Assembly (NCBI RefSeq): GCF_024519315.1
Contig: NZ_JANIIC010000029.1
Coordinates: 56,084-120,083 of the forward strand
Reading direction: 5' to 3'
DNA from: Streptomyces malaysiensis subsp. samsunensis
GTDB lineage: Bacteria > Actinomycetota > Actinomycetes > Streptomycetales > Streptomycetaceae
Length of the DNA: 64,000 nucleotides
Below are positions 34,109-43,124 of the stretch, one piece after another; position 1 is the first letter of the stretch; the number at the start of each line of letters is the position of its first letter. The notes under the pieces were generated by a model that saw only the letters and a list, made by a program, of their open reading frames with translations, was not told the origin of the DNA and ran no database searches. The translations under genes were made by a program, and so were the position numbers.

Positions 34109-34449
34109 TATGTCCTCCCTGAATGCCTGGGCACCTTACCAAGGATAACAAATCCCTTATCAGTGGGGCTGGGGCAGGTGTCGCGCGGTCGACGTCAAGG
34201 CGCCTCGGCTGGGATGCCCCGCGTCGGCTCCCATGGGCGGGGGAGGGGGCTCGGGCCCACGCGGTCGAAGTCGCCGGACCGTGGTCCGCGTCATTTGAAG
34301 GAGAGACGCGTCGCCCGACTGCGCCCCGGGCGACGCCGGCTGGCGCGTAGTGTGCGGGGTGCGTACTTCTCGGGCTTCGTGCGGCGGCGTATTGCCCTGA
34401 ACGGACTGCTACAGAGTGGTACGGATGGTCGCGGAGAGTTGCCGCGCGG
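34109..34449. other. Intergenic gap upstream of the left tRNA repeat
   Basis: About 340 bp between vapB and the repeat. Sequence immediately 5' of the repeat does not pair to give a D-arm or anticodon 5' strand, so no complete tRNA gene is here. No gene recognised. Confidence 0.45.
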
Positions 34450-34492
34450 CTGGGGGTCAAGGGGTCGCAGGTTCAAATCCTGTCGTCCCGAC
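34450..34492 (+). repeat. tRNA-Pro(GGG) 3'-half, left attachment-site repeat
   Basis: 43 bp from the anticodon loop to the acceptor end: CTGGGGGTCAAG gives anticodon GGG with the 3' strand of its stem, GGTTCAAATCC is the T loop, and GTCCCGAC the acceptor 3' strand. The 5' half of the tRNA is absent. An almost identical copy (one T-to-C change in the T loop) is at 61446-61488, same orientation. 3' tRNA halves are the usual att cores of actinomycete integrative elements, and a tyrosine integrase relic starts 117 bp downstream. Confidence 0.8.
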
Positions 34493-34498
34493 GGTGCA

Positions 34499-34538
34499 GA
34501 GGGTCTTCGCAGGTCAACACCTGTGAGGGCCCTCTTTT
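34499..34538 (+). terminator. Rho-independent terminator after the tRNA repeat
   Basis: A 16-bp stem (GAGGGTCTTCGCAGGT with ACCTGTGAGGGCCCTC, three G-U pairs) around a CAAC loop is followed by TTTT. It looks like the natural terminator of a tRNA gene or of att-proximal transcription. Confidence 0.65.
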
Positions 34539-34609
34539 CGCGCTCCCGTTTCCCGCGTCGAGGTCGAGCACGCCGCTCACCGACACCTTGACTCGGAGGG
34601 TTTCTCTCC

Positions 34610-34970
34610 ATGCCGCTTCTGGACCTGGACAAGATCACCACAGGCGTCTCCAAGACCTGGGAAGGGTTCCTGCGGGACTGGGACCGTTCCCTGCGGGCGG
34701 GCAACTACCCGGAGACCACCCGCTACAACTACCTCCTCGCCGCCGCCCAGCTCGCCCGCTACCTGAACGAGAACGCCACTCCCGACCTCGAGGCGGAGGA
34801 CGCGGCCGAGGATGCGACTGAGGTCACCCGCGCGCACATCGAGGCGTTCCAGGGGTGGATGATCGAGACGCGGTCGGCGTCGACCGCGCTCAACAAGCAC
34901 AAGGGACTTCAGCAGTTCTTCAAGTGGCTGATGCTGGACGAGGAGGAGATCGACCGCTCGCCGATGGGAC
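34610..34970 (+). pseudogene. Tyrosine recombinase (integrase), truncated by IS
   Basis: ATG 34610. About 120 residues form a core-binding SAM-like domain: ITTGVSKTWEGFLRDWDRSL, YPETTRYNYLLAAAQLARYL, then ALNKHKGLQQFFKWLMLDEE and IDRSPM. The catalytic domain with R-H-R-Y residues is missing; sequence after ~34970 belongs to the neighbouring transposon. Its place next to the tRNA repeat fits the integrase of the element that used this site. Confidence 0.85.
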
Positions 34971-35001
34971 GTTGTGCTGGCCGAATACTTCATCCGTGCG
35001 G

Positions 35002-36099
35002 TCACGCGGCATGCTTGTATTCGTGGAGGATGCCGCCAAGGCGGTCGTGGCGTCGTATGTCGAGGTTGCTTAACTTGTCCGGATCGTCGATTGGTGAGGG
35101 CAGCGGGTGTAGCGGTCGGGCGTTCGCGATGCCTTGGTGTGGTCGGTGGAAGTTGTAGAACTGCTCGAACTCTCGCAGGGCGTGGAGGAAGTGCCGCTGG
35201 TTCCAGATCAAGGTCCGGTCCAGGAGTTCGTGTCTGCAGGTCTGCACCCACCTTTCCATGACCGAGTTCATTCTCGGCATCTGGATGCCAGTGAGGACGA
35301 CCTCGATCCCTGCGTCCTTGAGGACGGCATCGAACAGCTGGGGGAACTTCCCGTCCCGATCGCGGATCATGAATCGCGCCCGGCAGCCGACGTCCTCGAG
35401 GTCCATGACCAGGTTCTTCGCAGCTTGCGTTACCCAGGAGGCGGCCGGGTGTGCGGTGGCGCCCAGGATCCGGAGGCGGCGACTGCTGTGTTCGATCACC
35501 GCGAGTACGTACATCCGCGTGCCGGACAAGGTGACCGTCTCAAAGAAGTCGCAGGCCAGGAGGGCGTCGGCTTGGGAGCGCAGGAAGTCGGCCCACGTGC
35601 TGGAACTCCGGTCGGTCGCTGGATCGACGCCCGCGTCCTTGAGGATTTTCCAGACGGTCGAGGCGGACACTTTCACGCCGAGCACGAGCAGCTCACCGTG
35701 CAGACGCCTGTAGCCCCAGTTTGGATTCTCCCTCGCCAGACGCAGTACCAGAATCCGGATAGAGCGCACCGTACGAGGTCGGCCGGGTCGCTTGGGCCGC
35801 GATAAGGCGGCATGCCGGCGCCTGGCGAGGTCGCGATGCCAGCGCAGCACCGTGTCAGGACGCACGAGCAGCCGCACTCGCCGCAGGGCGGGTAACGGCA
35901 GCCGGTGCAACAGCGCCGCTAGTAACGCCCGGTCGCTTGAGCTGAACCGGACTTTGCCTTTGCCGAGTTGGCGTTCCAGGACCGCGATCTGATGGCGCAG
36001 GGCAAGGATCTCTACATCCTTGTCCCGGCCACTTATCGGCAGCAAACGCAGCACCGCGAAGGCATTCGTCACACCGAGGTAGGCCAGTCGTAGCAGCAC
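35002..36099 (-). CDS. rve-type (IS3/IS481-like) single-frame transposase
   Basis: 365 residues from GTG 36099. An N-terminal helical/HTH region (DVEILALRHQIAVLERQLGK) leads into an integrase core with the DDE residues in LACDFFETVTL, RFMIRDRDGKFPQLFD and NSVMERWVQTCRHELLDR. The C-terminal HRPHQGI is typical. The frame is intact. The insertion truncates the integrase on one side and a ROK kinase gene on the other. No convincing terminal inverted repeats could be fixed by eye. A decayed relative sits at 62164-62873. Confidence 0.87.
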   Translation of the reverse strand: MLLRLAYLGVTNAFAVLRLLPISGRDKDVEILALRHQIAVLERQLGKGKVRFSSSDRALLAALLHRLPLPALRRVRLLVRPDTVLRWHRDLARRRHAALSRPKRPGRPRTVRSIRILVLRLARENPNWGYRRLHGELLVLGVKVSASTVWKILKDAGVDPATDRSSSTWADFLRSQADALLACDFFETVTLSGTRMYVLAVIEHSSRRLRILGATAHPAASWVTQAAKNLVMDLEDVGCRARFMIRDRDGKFPQLFDAVLKDAGIEVVLTGIQMPRMNSVMERWVQTCRHELLDRTLIWNQRHFLHALREFEQFYNFHRPHQGIANARPLHPLPSPIDDPDKLSNLDIRRHDRLGGILHEYKHAA

Positions 36100-36239
36100 G
36101 ATCGATCATCATGACGCGTGGACCACCGGCTACGCGAGAGCGCCGGCTCGAGCGACCGCGGCTGGCGAGTGTGGGGTCCGGTGCAGGCCTCCGACTAGGG
36201 AGGATGACATTCTCGGCAAGCGCAAGGTCACGGACCGCC

Positions 36240-36402
36240 AGCGCGGACGAGCGGACAGTTCGTCGAGGACAGCGGTGACCGCGGCGATGACAGTGCTGGC
36301 GGAGCCGGCCGTCGGCCTCTCAGCGCGCACGAGCACCCGGCCCTCCGTGTCCACCACCGCGCCGGCGATCTTCGTCCCACCGATGTCGAGTGCCCCGCAC
36401 AT
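36240..36402 (-). pseudogene. ROK-family sugar kinase, N-terminal remnant
   Basis: ATG 36402. The frame reads MCGALDIGGTKIAGAVVDTE and continues to VIAAVTAVLDELSA, the phosphate-1 motif and first strands of ROK glucokinases or fructokinases. After ~55 residues similarity is lost and the IS begins, so only the first sixth of the gene remains. It was probably part of the sugar island before the IS arrived. Confidence 0.75.
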
Positions 36403-36705
36403 GACTCTTGTGTGTCCCTTCTCCGCTGTTCCGCAGGAGGCGTTCGCTCTGCGGGGCTTCACTGTGCCGACCCTTCGACATCGTTGCCCAGCAGTAAGTT
36501 CGGTTGCCGAACTTTCTGTGGAGCGAAGCGGCCAATCCTGAGGGAGGTGGCGCGGGCCGCGCGCGGGATCGGGGACGGGCGGCTCGCGGCTCGGTACGGC
36601 CGGACTCGGTGGCCCGTGCCGGGGTCGCCGGTGTCCACGACGTTAAGAGCGCAGCAGAACCATGGCAAGACTGCCGACGTAATAAGTTTTGCCGCTAATC
36701 AAAGG

Positions 36706-36741
36706 GTCGCGCTGTCGGCCGGTACCGGCCGACAGCGCGAC
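36706..36741. terminator. 36-bp perfect palindrome
   Basis: Two 18-bp arms meet without spacer (arm starts GTCGCGCTGTCGGCC; centre GGTACC). It lies 7 bp past the stop of the ROK repressor gene (36749) on the minus strand, so it probably ends that transcript. A forming hairpin would need a small unpaired loop at the centre. Confidence 0.6.
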
Positions 36742-36748
36742 GTGGAGG

Positions 36749-38074
36749 TCAGATCGCCTTCCGGCGGGACGATACGGGGCGTGCACGGCCCGCGGTGGCG
36801 CCGACCGCGACTTCGGGCTCCGGCTCCCCGAGCGCGCTCGAAAGGGGGAGGCTTCCTTGGCGCAACGGCACCAGTTCGGCCCGCAGCACCATGGTCGCCG
36901 CTCCGATGGCGGGAGCGGTGGCGGCCGAGTCCGACAGGCGCACGACCACCGGATGCGCGGCGCGTGCGAAGAAGGTCCGGTCCAACTCCTCCTGCACGAC
37001 GGGCAGATAGACGGAACCGGCGACAGCCAGACTGGGGCCCGTGAGTACGACCGTCTCCAGGTCCATGACGTTGGCGAGTGCTCGCGTGGCCAGGGCGAGC
37101 CAGCGTGCCGAGCGCTCCAGGAGTTCCCGGGCGCCACTGTCCCCGAGCCGGGCCGCCCGCGCCACCGCCGCGAAGTCGGCGGCTACCGAGGGGCGTTGGC
37201 CGCCCGGGCCCTGGGCGAGGCCGGCCGCCCGGGAGATGCGTGCGTCGGCGCGGGCCTGTGTCACCACGGCGGCCGGGCCCGCGAGCGCTTCGGTGCACCC
37301 GCGTGCGCCGCACCAGCAGTCGGGGCCGTCGACGTCGAGAGACATATGGCCGATCTCGCCGGCGTTACCGCTGCGGCCGCGGTAGACTACGCCGTCGATC
37401 ATGAGGCCGGCGCCGATGCCGGTTCCCATGTAGACGGCGGCGAAGCTCGGGGTGCCGCGCACCACGCCGGACCAGTGCTCGCCCAGGGCCGCCGCGGTGG
37501 CGTCGTTCTCAAGGACGACCGGAAGGCCGGTGGCTTCCGCCAGTGCCTGGTCGAGAGGGAACTCCTCCCAGTGCCGCATCGTCGGAGGTGTCAGGCGCAT
37601 GCCGCTGGCCGGCGTGAGCGGGCCGGGTGACACCAGGCCGAGGCCCAGGACCAGGTCCCGGCTGATGCCGACCCCCTGGATGAGCTTGTCCACCTCGTCG
37701 GCCATGCGGGCCACCACCGCGGGAGGATTGTCGGTGCCTGCCCCGGCCCTGGACATCCGGGCCACCACTGAGCCGCCGAGGTCGGTGAGCGCGTAAGTGA
37801 TGCCTGAGTGGTCGAGGTGGACGCCGACCGCGTAACGGGAGCTCTCGTTGAGCGCCAGCAGGGTTCGCGGCTTACCTCCAGTGGACTCGGAGCGGCCCAC
37901 CTCGGTGACCAGTCCGTCGTCGATCAGGCGCCGCACCACGGTCGAGATCGTGGCGCCGGTGAAACCCGTCGCCTTGATCAACCGGACGCGGCTGATTGTT
38001 CCGGCAGCCCTGATGACGTCCAGCACCGCGGCCCTGCTGGTCGCATGGGGCATGTCCCTCGCTGACCCTCCCAT
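36749..38074 (-). CDS. ROK-family transcriptional repressor
   Basis: About 441 residues from ATG 38074 (GGGAGG six bases upstream; ATG 38053 is an alternative). N-terminal winged helix (AVLDVIRAAGTISRVRLIKA, TGFTGATISTVVRRLIDDGL), then a ROK sugar-binding/kinase-like fold with VLGLGLVSPGP, VLENDATAAALGEHW and the zinc motif GHMSLDVDGPDCWCGARGCT (C-x-CG-x-x-GC). NagC/XylR-type repressors release DNA on binding a sugar. It is divergent from the ABC importer operon and is the likely regulator of the island's promoters. Confidence 0.92.
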   Translation of the reverse strand: MGGSARDMPHATSRAAVLDVIRAAGTISRVRLIKATGFTGATISTVVRRLIDDGLVTEVGRSESTGGKPRTLLALNESSRYAVGVHLDHSGITYALTDLGGSVVARMSRAGAGTDNPPAVVARMADEVDKLIQGVGISRDLVLGLGLVSPGPLTPASGMRLTPPTMRHWEEFPLDQALAEATGLPVVLENDATAAALGEHWSGVVRGTPSFAAVYMGTGIGAGLMIDGVVYRGRSGNAGEIGHMSLDVDGPDCWCGARGCTEALAGPAAVVTQARADARISRAAGLAQGPGGQRPSVAADFAAVARAARLGDSGARELLERSARWLALATRALANVMDLETVVLTGPSLAVAGSVYLPVVQEELDRTFFARAAHPVVVRLSDSAATAPAIGAATMVLRAELVPLRQGSLPLSSALGEPEPEVAVGATAGRARPVSSRRKAI

Positions 38075-38282
38075 CGACATCCTCCCGGCGCCCACAGGCG
38101 CTGTGTCTCGGCCGGAGACTCCGGCATCGATCAGTTTATTTGCTGGACGAACATAGCAACGGAGGGGCCCTGATGAGCAGTGCTGTCGCACAGTCGATGG
38201 TGTAGATCCCGCGGCAATGGCCGCCGCGGGGCCTGCCTCCGTGTCCGGTGCAGCGGACCAATGAAACAGTTCCCGCCGATGT

Positions 38283-38312
38283 GTTGACTTTCTTTCTTCA
38301 TCAGCTTAACAA
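38283..38312 (+). promoter_or_regulatory. Promoter of the ABC importer operon (TTGACT-N17-TAACAAT)
   Basis: TTGACT at 38283-38288 and TAACAAT at 38306-38312 are separated by exactly 17 bp. The same pair with the same spacing occurs at 47550 and 54658. The 328-bp gap between the repressor and the importer contains no other recognised feature, apart from an AT-rich stretch near 38135 that may hold the repressor promoter. Confidence 0.6.
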
Positions 38313-38402
38313 TCTCGCCACACAGGCATGGTTCCCCGGCCCCGTGAGGCGGCTCCGGGGCCCCGGCCGTCCGGCAAGGACCGCCTCGAGAGAGTGGCCC
38401 AT

Positions 38403-40088
38403 ATGTTTAGGTTTCGTAGTGAATCGCGTCGTGTCAGCATCGCGGGGGGCATGGTCCTCGGCCTCGTCCTCACGGGGTGCGGCGGCGGAGGTGGTACCGG
38501 CGGTGGCGGGGGTGGCTCCGACACACTGGTCGCCTATACCGGCCAGAACGGCGACTACCAGATCAACTTCAACCCGTACTCGCCGACCGTGATCGACGGC
38601 CCCGGCACGATCTTCGAGCCGTTGTTCTTCTACAACATCGCCCGCAAGGACAAGCCCCAGCCGCGCCTGGGCACCGCCTACTCCTGGAACAAGGAAGGCA
38701 CCGAGCTGTCGGTCACCCTCCGGCCAGACGCCAAGTGGAGCGACGGGCAGAAATTCACAGCGGACGATGTCGTCTTCACCCTCGACATGATCCGCAAGAA
38801 CCCCGGCATGAACGGTGCGGGGTACTCCGGCACTGCCAAGGCCGTCGACGCCACCCACGTAAAGATCACCTTCGATAAGCCGTCCTTCACTGACGGCCCG
38901 CAGATCCTCGGAAAGTCCTGGATCGTGCCGAAGCATATCTGGTCGAAGGTCGGCAAGCCGGCCGAGGACGTGGTGAAGAAGCCAGTGGGCACCGGCCCCT
39001 TCAAGCTGGCCGAGTTCAAGCCGCAGGCGTTCACCCTTGAGGCGAACCAGGACTACTACGGGGGCGCCCCCGCCCTGAAGAAGGTTCGCTTCGTGGCGCT
39101 CTCCGGGAACCAGTCCGGCGCCGACGCTCTCAAGGCCGGCCAGATCGACTGGAACACCGGCCCCGTGCCCGACATCAAGAACGTCTCGAAGAACTACCCG
39201 GGCTACCAGGCCATCACCGTTCCGATGAACCAGGCGGCCCTGTTCACCTGCTCCAGCGCCGACCTCGGATGTACGGGACCGCAGACTGATCAGGCGGTGC
39301 GCAAAGCCATCTACTACGCACTGGACCGCACCCAGCTCAACGCCCTGGCCTTCGAGAACACCGCCAGCGAGATCTCCCCGGGCTTCGCCCTGCCTGAGCG
39401 GGACAAGGCGCTGGTGTCCGACAAGCTCACCGACCCCATCGCGCCGATGAAGCCGCACCCGGACAAGGCCACCGGCCTGCTGCGGGACGCCGGCTACACC
39501 AAGGGTTCCGACGGCATCTACGCCAAGAGTGGCAAGAAGCTGAACCTTACGGTCAAGGTCGTCTCCGGCTGGACCGACTACATCACCGCCGTCAACACGA
39601 TGGCCGAGCAGCTGAAGAAGGCGGGCATCAAGCTCACCGTGCAGCAGGTGTCGTGGAACGAGTGGTCGGACGCCCGAGGCCGCGGCCAGTACCAGCTGCT
39701 GATCGACTCCCTGTCGCAGGGGCCCGCCCCCGACCCTTACTACACGTACAGCTACTTCTTCTCTTCGAAGACCACCGCGCCGGTCGGCAAGAGCGCCAAC
39801 CCGAACTTCGCGCGGTTCAAGAACGCCAAGGTGGATGACGCCCTGGACGCCCTGAAGGCCATCGACCCGCAGGACACCGCCGCCCGGCAGCCGTACTACG
39901 ACACGATCCAGACCGAGATCGAGAAGTCGATGCCGTACATCCCGGTCCTCACCGGTGGCACCACGAGCGAGTACAACGCGGGCAAGTTCACCGGCTGGCC
40001 CAGCGAGGACGACCTCTACGCCTTCCCCGCGGTCTGGGGCCGCCCCGACAACTCGCAGGTCTTCCTGCACCTCAAGCCCGCCAAGTGA
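38403..40088 (+). CDS. ABC transporter solute-binding lipoprotein (SBP_bac_5, oligosaccharide/peptide type)
   Basis: 561 residues from ATG 38403. Signal peptide with lipobox LTGC (Cys26) and a glycine-rich tether. The body is a family 5 solute-binding protein: EPLFFYNIARKDKPQPRLGT, LRPDAKWSDGQKFTADDVVF, KPVGTGPFKLAEFKPQAFTL, VRKAIYYALDRTQLNALAFE. Dipeptide-type binding proteins are also used for cello- and manno-oligosaccharides; the neighbouring mannan enzymes favour beta-manno- or galactomanno-oligosaccharides here (inference). Confidence 0.93.
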   Translation: MFRFRSESRRVSIAGGMVLGLVLTGCGGGGGTGGGGGGSDTLVAYTGQNGDYQINFNPYSPTVIDGPGTIFEPLFFYNIARKDKPQPRLGTAYSWNKEGTELSVTLRPDAKWSDGQKFTADDVVFTLDMIRKNPGMNGAGYSGTAKAVDATHVKITFDKPSFTDGPQILGKSWIVPKHIWSKVGKPAEDVVKKPVGTGPFKLAEFKPQAFTLEANQDYYGGAPALKKVRFVALSGNQSGADALKAGQIDWNTGPVPDIKNVSKNYPGYQAITVPMNQAALFTCSSADLGCTGPQTDQAVRKAIYYALDRTQLNALAFENTASEISPGFALPERDKALVSDKLTDPIAPMKPHPDKATGLLRDAGYTKGSDGIYAKSGKKLNLTVKVVSGWTDYITAVNTMAEQLKKAGIKLTVQQVSWNEWSDARGRGQYQLLIDSLSQGPAPDPYYTYSYFFSSKTTAPVGKSANPNFARFKNAKVDDALDALKAIDPQDTAARQPYYDTIQTEIEKSMPYIPVLTGGTTSEYNAGKFTGWPSEDDLYAFPAVWGRPDNSQVFLHLKPAK

Positions 40089-40129
40089 GGCATGAGGACG
40101 TGAACAAGCCCGTCGAGGAGGAGCGCATC

Positions 40130-40150
40130 ATGATCGGCAGTGACCGATGA
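40130..40150 (+). CDS. Six-codon minicistron coupled to the permease start
   Basis: ATG 40130 follows a strong GAGGAGGAG ribosome site, encodes MIGSDR, and its TGA (40148-40150) overlaps the permease ATG at 40147. The permease itself has no good site of its own. Ribosomes ending on the minicistron can restart on the permease, so it probably sets expression relative to the binding protein. Confidence 0.45.
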   Translation: MIGSDR

Positions 40151-41136
40151 GGTACTACGCCCGCAAGTTCGGTTTCTATCTCGTCGCCCTGTGGGCGGCC
40201 GTCACTCTCAACTTCTTCATCCCGAGAATGATGCCGGGGAACCCGGTGGACATCCTGATGGCGAAGCTGCAGCAGCGCGGCGGCACGGTCGATCCGTCGG
40301 TACGCCGGTCCTACGAGCTCCTCCTCGGGGCCGACCGCAGCGACTCACTCGTGCAGCAATACGTCTCGTACTTGGGCAATCTGCTGCACGGTGATTTCGG
40401 GGTCTCGGTCAGCTCGTATCCCGCCAAGGTGTCGGACGTGATCGGGCAGTCCCTGCCCTGGACCATCGTTCTGATCGGTATGGCGACGCTGATCTCCTTC
40501 GTGCTCGGTCTCGTCCTCGGGACGGTGGTGGGCTGGAAGCGCGGCACCTGGCTGGACTCGATCATCCCGAGCACCACCGTGCTGGCTGCCGTGCCCTACT
40601 TCTGGCTGGCCCTCATCCTGGCGGCGCTGCTCTCTTCCACCCTGCACTGGTTCCCGCTGCTCGGCGGATACGACGTGTCCCTCTCCATGGGCTGGAACTG
40701 GCCGTTCATCTCCTCAGCGATCTACCACGGCATCTTGCCCGCGCTCACCGTCGTGATCTCTTCCGTGGGCGGATGGCTCCTTGGCATGCGCAACATGATG
40801 GTGTCCACCGCGGCCGAGGACTACATCCTCACGGCACGCGCGAAGGGCCTGCGGGGCAACCGCATCATGATCCGCTACGCAGCACGCAACGCGGCGCTGC
40901 CCTCGGTGGCGGGGTTCGCCACCTCGCTCGGTTTCGTGGTGTCCGGATCCGTCATCACCGAGCAGGTCTTCTCCTACCCCGGCATCGGCGGCCGGCTGCT
41001 GCAGGCCGTCGAGAACAACGACTATGCGCTGATGCAGGGAATCTTCCTGGTCATCACCGTCGCGGTCCTGGGCGCCAACCTGCTCGTGGATCTGCTCTAC
41101 GGGCTGATCGACCCCCGTACCCGAGTGAGCAACTGA
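40147..41136 (+). CDS. ABC transporter permease (DppB/OppB type)
   Basis: 329 residues with six membrane segments. N-terminal YYARKFGFYLVALWAAVTLN then FFIPRMMPGNPVD is typical of OppB-like permeases. The cytoplasmic coupling (EAA) loop reads EDYILTARAKGLRGNRIMIR. Second gene of the importer operon; pairs with the next gene. Confidence 0.93.
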   Translation: MRYYARKFGFYLVALWAAVTLNFFIPRMMPGNPVDILMAKLQQRGGTVDPSVRRSYELLLGADRSDSLVQQYVSYLGNLLHGDFGVSVSSYPAKVSDVIGQSLPWTIVLIGMATLISFVLGLVLGTVVGWKRGTWLDSIIPSTTVLAAVPYFWLALILAALLSSTLHWFPLLGGYDVSLSMGWNWPFISSAIYHGILPALTVVISSVGGWLLGMRNMMVSTAAEDYILTARAKGLRGNRIMIRYAARNAALPSVAGFATSLGFVVSGSVITEQVFSYPGIGGRLLQAVENNDYALMQGIFLVITVAVLGANLLVDLLYGLIDPRTRVSN

Positions 41137-41151
41137 CCGGAAGGACCATCC

Positions 41152-42156
41152 GTGACGAGTCTCATTCCCTCCTCCAGCGGGCTGGAGGACCTGCCTCCCG
41201 GCGCCGAGCCCGGGGCCGTGCCCGCACCCGCATCCACCCGGCGCACCGGCTGGCGCGCCATGCTGCCCAGCTGGACACCGAAGCTGGCCGTCGGACTCGG
41301 CCTGGTGGTCGCCATCGCGCTGTTCGGGCTCATCGGGCCGGTGCTGGCCGGCGATCCGGACACCATCCGTAACATCAGCCTCACCGCACCGAGCGGTGAC
41401 CACTGGCTGGGCACCACGCAGACTGGCCAGGACGTGCTCGACCAGCTCACCCACGCCACGCGGGGATCGCTGCAGATCGGTCTCCTCGTCGGTGTCATGG
41501 CCACAGTCCTGTCCGCGGTGTTCGGCGTGATCGGCGGCTACGTCGGCGGCATCGTCGACGAGGCGTTCTCGCTGTTCTCCAACGTCATGCTCGTCATCCC
41601 CGGTCTGCCGCTGGTGATCGTCATTTCCGGATTCGTCCCCGCCGACCAGCGCGGATCGTGGACCATCGCCCTGGTCCTCGCCGTCACCGGCTGGGCTGCC
41701 TCCGCACGCGTGCTGCGCGCCCAGACCCTCTCCGTGCGCAACCGCGACTACGTGGCCGCGGCCAGAGTCGCCGGGGAGAAGCCCTGGCGCGTGATCTGCG
41801 TCGAGATCGTGCCCAACCTGCTGCCGGTGCTGGCCTCGCAGTTCGTCTTTGCGGTGATCGCCGCCATCCTCAGCGAGGCGGGCCTCTCCTTCCTGGGCCT
41901 CGGCGCCTCCAACTCCTCCACGCTGGGCACGATGCTGTATTTCGCGCAGAACGGCTTCGCGCTGCAGCGGGAGGCGTGGTGGTGGTTCGTACCGCCCGGC
42001 CTGATCATCGCCGTCTTCGGATGCGGGCTCGCCCTCATCAACCTCAGTCTCGACGAGATCATTAACCCGCGGCTGCGCCGCCCCGTCCGCAAACGCGCCG
42101 CCCGCGCCGCATCCGGGAGCAGCCGGAACTCTGCCGTCAGGAGCACCGCCGCATGA
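41152..42156 (+). CDS. ABC transporter permease (DppC/OppC type)
   Basis: 334 residues from GTG 41152 (GGAAGG upstream). A ~40-residue cytoplasmic N-terminus, then six membrane segments. HWLGTTQTGQDVLDQLTHAT is the OppC-type periplasmic motif, and the EAA loop is NRDYVAAARVAGEKPWRVIC. The stop overlaps the ATPase start by ATGA. Confidence 0.93.
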   Translation: MTSLIPSSSGLEDLPPGAEPGAVPAPASTRRTGWRAMLPSWTPKLAVGLGLVVAIALFGLIGPVLAGDPDTIRNISLTAPSGDHWLGTTQTGQDVLDQLTHATRGSLQIGLLVGVMATVLSAVFGVIGGYVGGIVDEAFSLFSNVMLVIPGLPLVIVISGFVPADQRGSWTIALVLAVTGWAASARVLRAQTLSVRNRDYVAAARVAGEKPWRVICVEIVPNLLPVLASQFVFAVIAAILSEAGLSFLGLGASNSSTLGTMLYFAQNGFALQREAWWWFVPPGLIIAVFGCGLALINLSLDEIINPRLRRPVRKRAARAASGSSRNSAVRSTAA

Positions 42157-43124
42157 CCCCCGACCTGTCACCGGACACCGCTCCGGCACCTGGAACTGCT
42201 CCGCAGGCACCGGTCCTGACGGTGCGTGACCTGAACGTCGTGTACCAGAGCGACCCTCCCGTGCACGCCGTCAGGGACATCTCCTTCACCCTGCACCGGG
42301 GCGAGATCCTCGGCCTCGCGGGCGAGTCCGGCTGCGGCAAGAGCACCCTCGCGTACGCGATCAACCGCCTCCACGAGTGGCCCGCCGACGTCACCTCCGG
42401 ATCGGTCACCTTCCACGACCGCGACGGACAGGACCTGGACCTGCTGGCCCTGGGCCGTGAGCAACTGCGTAGGTTCCGCTGGTCGAAGCTGTCGATGGTG
42501 TTCCAGGGCGCGATGAACGCTCTCAACCCCGTCACCTCAGTACGAGCACAGCTGGAGGACGTACTCACCACGCACCGCCCCGGCATGTCCAAGCAGGACC
42601 GCCGGGCACGCTGCGCGGAGGTTCTCGAACTCGTCGGAGTCGAGCCCCGGCGGATGAACTCCTACCCGCACGAGCTCTCCGGCGGCATGCGCCAGCGAGT
42701 GATGATCGCCATGGCTCTGCTGCTCGACCCGCAGGTCATGATCATGGACGAGCCAACCACCGCCCTCGACGTGCTGGTACAGCGCGGCATCCTGCGAGAG
42801 ATCCTCCGGCTGCGGGAGGAGCTCGGCTTCGCCGTCATCTTCATCACCCACGACCTGCCGCTGCTGCTCGAACTGAGCGACCGCATCGCGGTGATGCTGC
42901 GCGGCGAGATCGTCGAGTGCGAGGCTGCGGAGACGATCTACCGGCAGCCACGCCATCCCTACGCGCGCCGACTCCTTGATTCCTTCCCGCGCCTGACGGG
43001 GGAACGTGGAGCCTTCCTTCGGGACGACGGGCAAGCCGCGCCGAAGACCGTTCGGGATACGACACCCACCGGGCCCGGCGCGGCAGACCGAGAACAGGTT
43101 CGTTCTGACGGGGGTGTGCGATGA
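42153..43124 (+). CDS. ABC transporter ATP-binding protein (DppD/OppD type)
   Basis: 323 residues. Walker A GESGCGKSTLAY, signature LSGGMRQRVMIAMAL, Walker B VMIMDEPTTALD, switch histidine in FITHDLPLL. The C-terminal region has only part of the usual OppD oligopeptide extension (HPYARRLLDSFPRLTGER) and lacks its cysteine cluster. It overlaps both neighbours by ATGA. Confidence 0.94.
   Translation: MTPDLSPDTAPAPGTAPQAPVLTVRDLNVVYQSDPPVHAVRDISFTLHRGEILGLAGESGCGKSTLAYAINRLHEWPADVTSGSVTFHDRDGQDLDLLALGREQLRRFRWSKLSMVFQGAMNALNPVTSVRAQLEDVLTTHRPGMSKQDRRARCAEVLELVGVEPRRMNSYPHELSGGMRQRVMIAMALLLDPQVMIMDEPTTALDVLVQRGILREILRLREELGFAVIFITHDLPLLLELSDRIAVMLRGEIVECEAAETIYRQPRHPYARRLLDSFPRLTGERGAFLRDDGQAAPKTVRDTTPTGPGAADREQVRSDGGVR

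Noticed and set aside
34380..34492. Complete tRNA-Pro gene at the left repeat
   Set aside because: The sequence before the anticodon loop does not form the anticodon 5' strand, D-arm or acceptor 5' strand; only the 3' half is present. The same applies at 61380-61488.
38301..40070. Long minus-strand frame (589 codons) opposite the ABC binding protein
   Set aside because: Antisense to a clear lipoprotein gene with lipobox; composition is typical of shadow frames.
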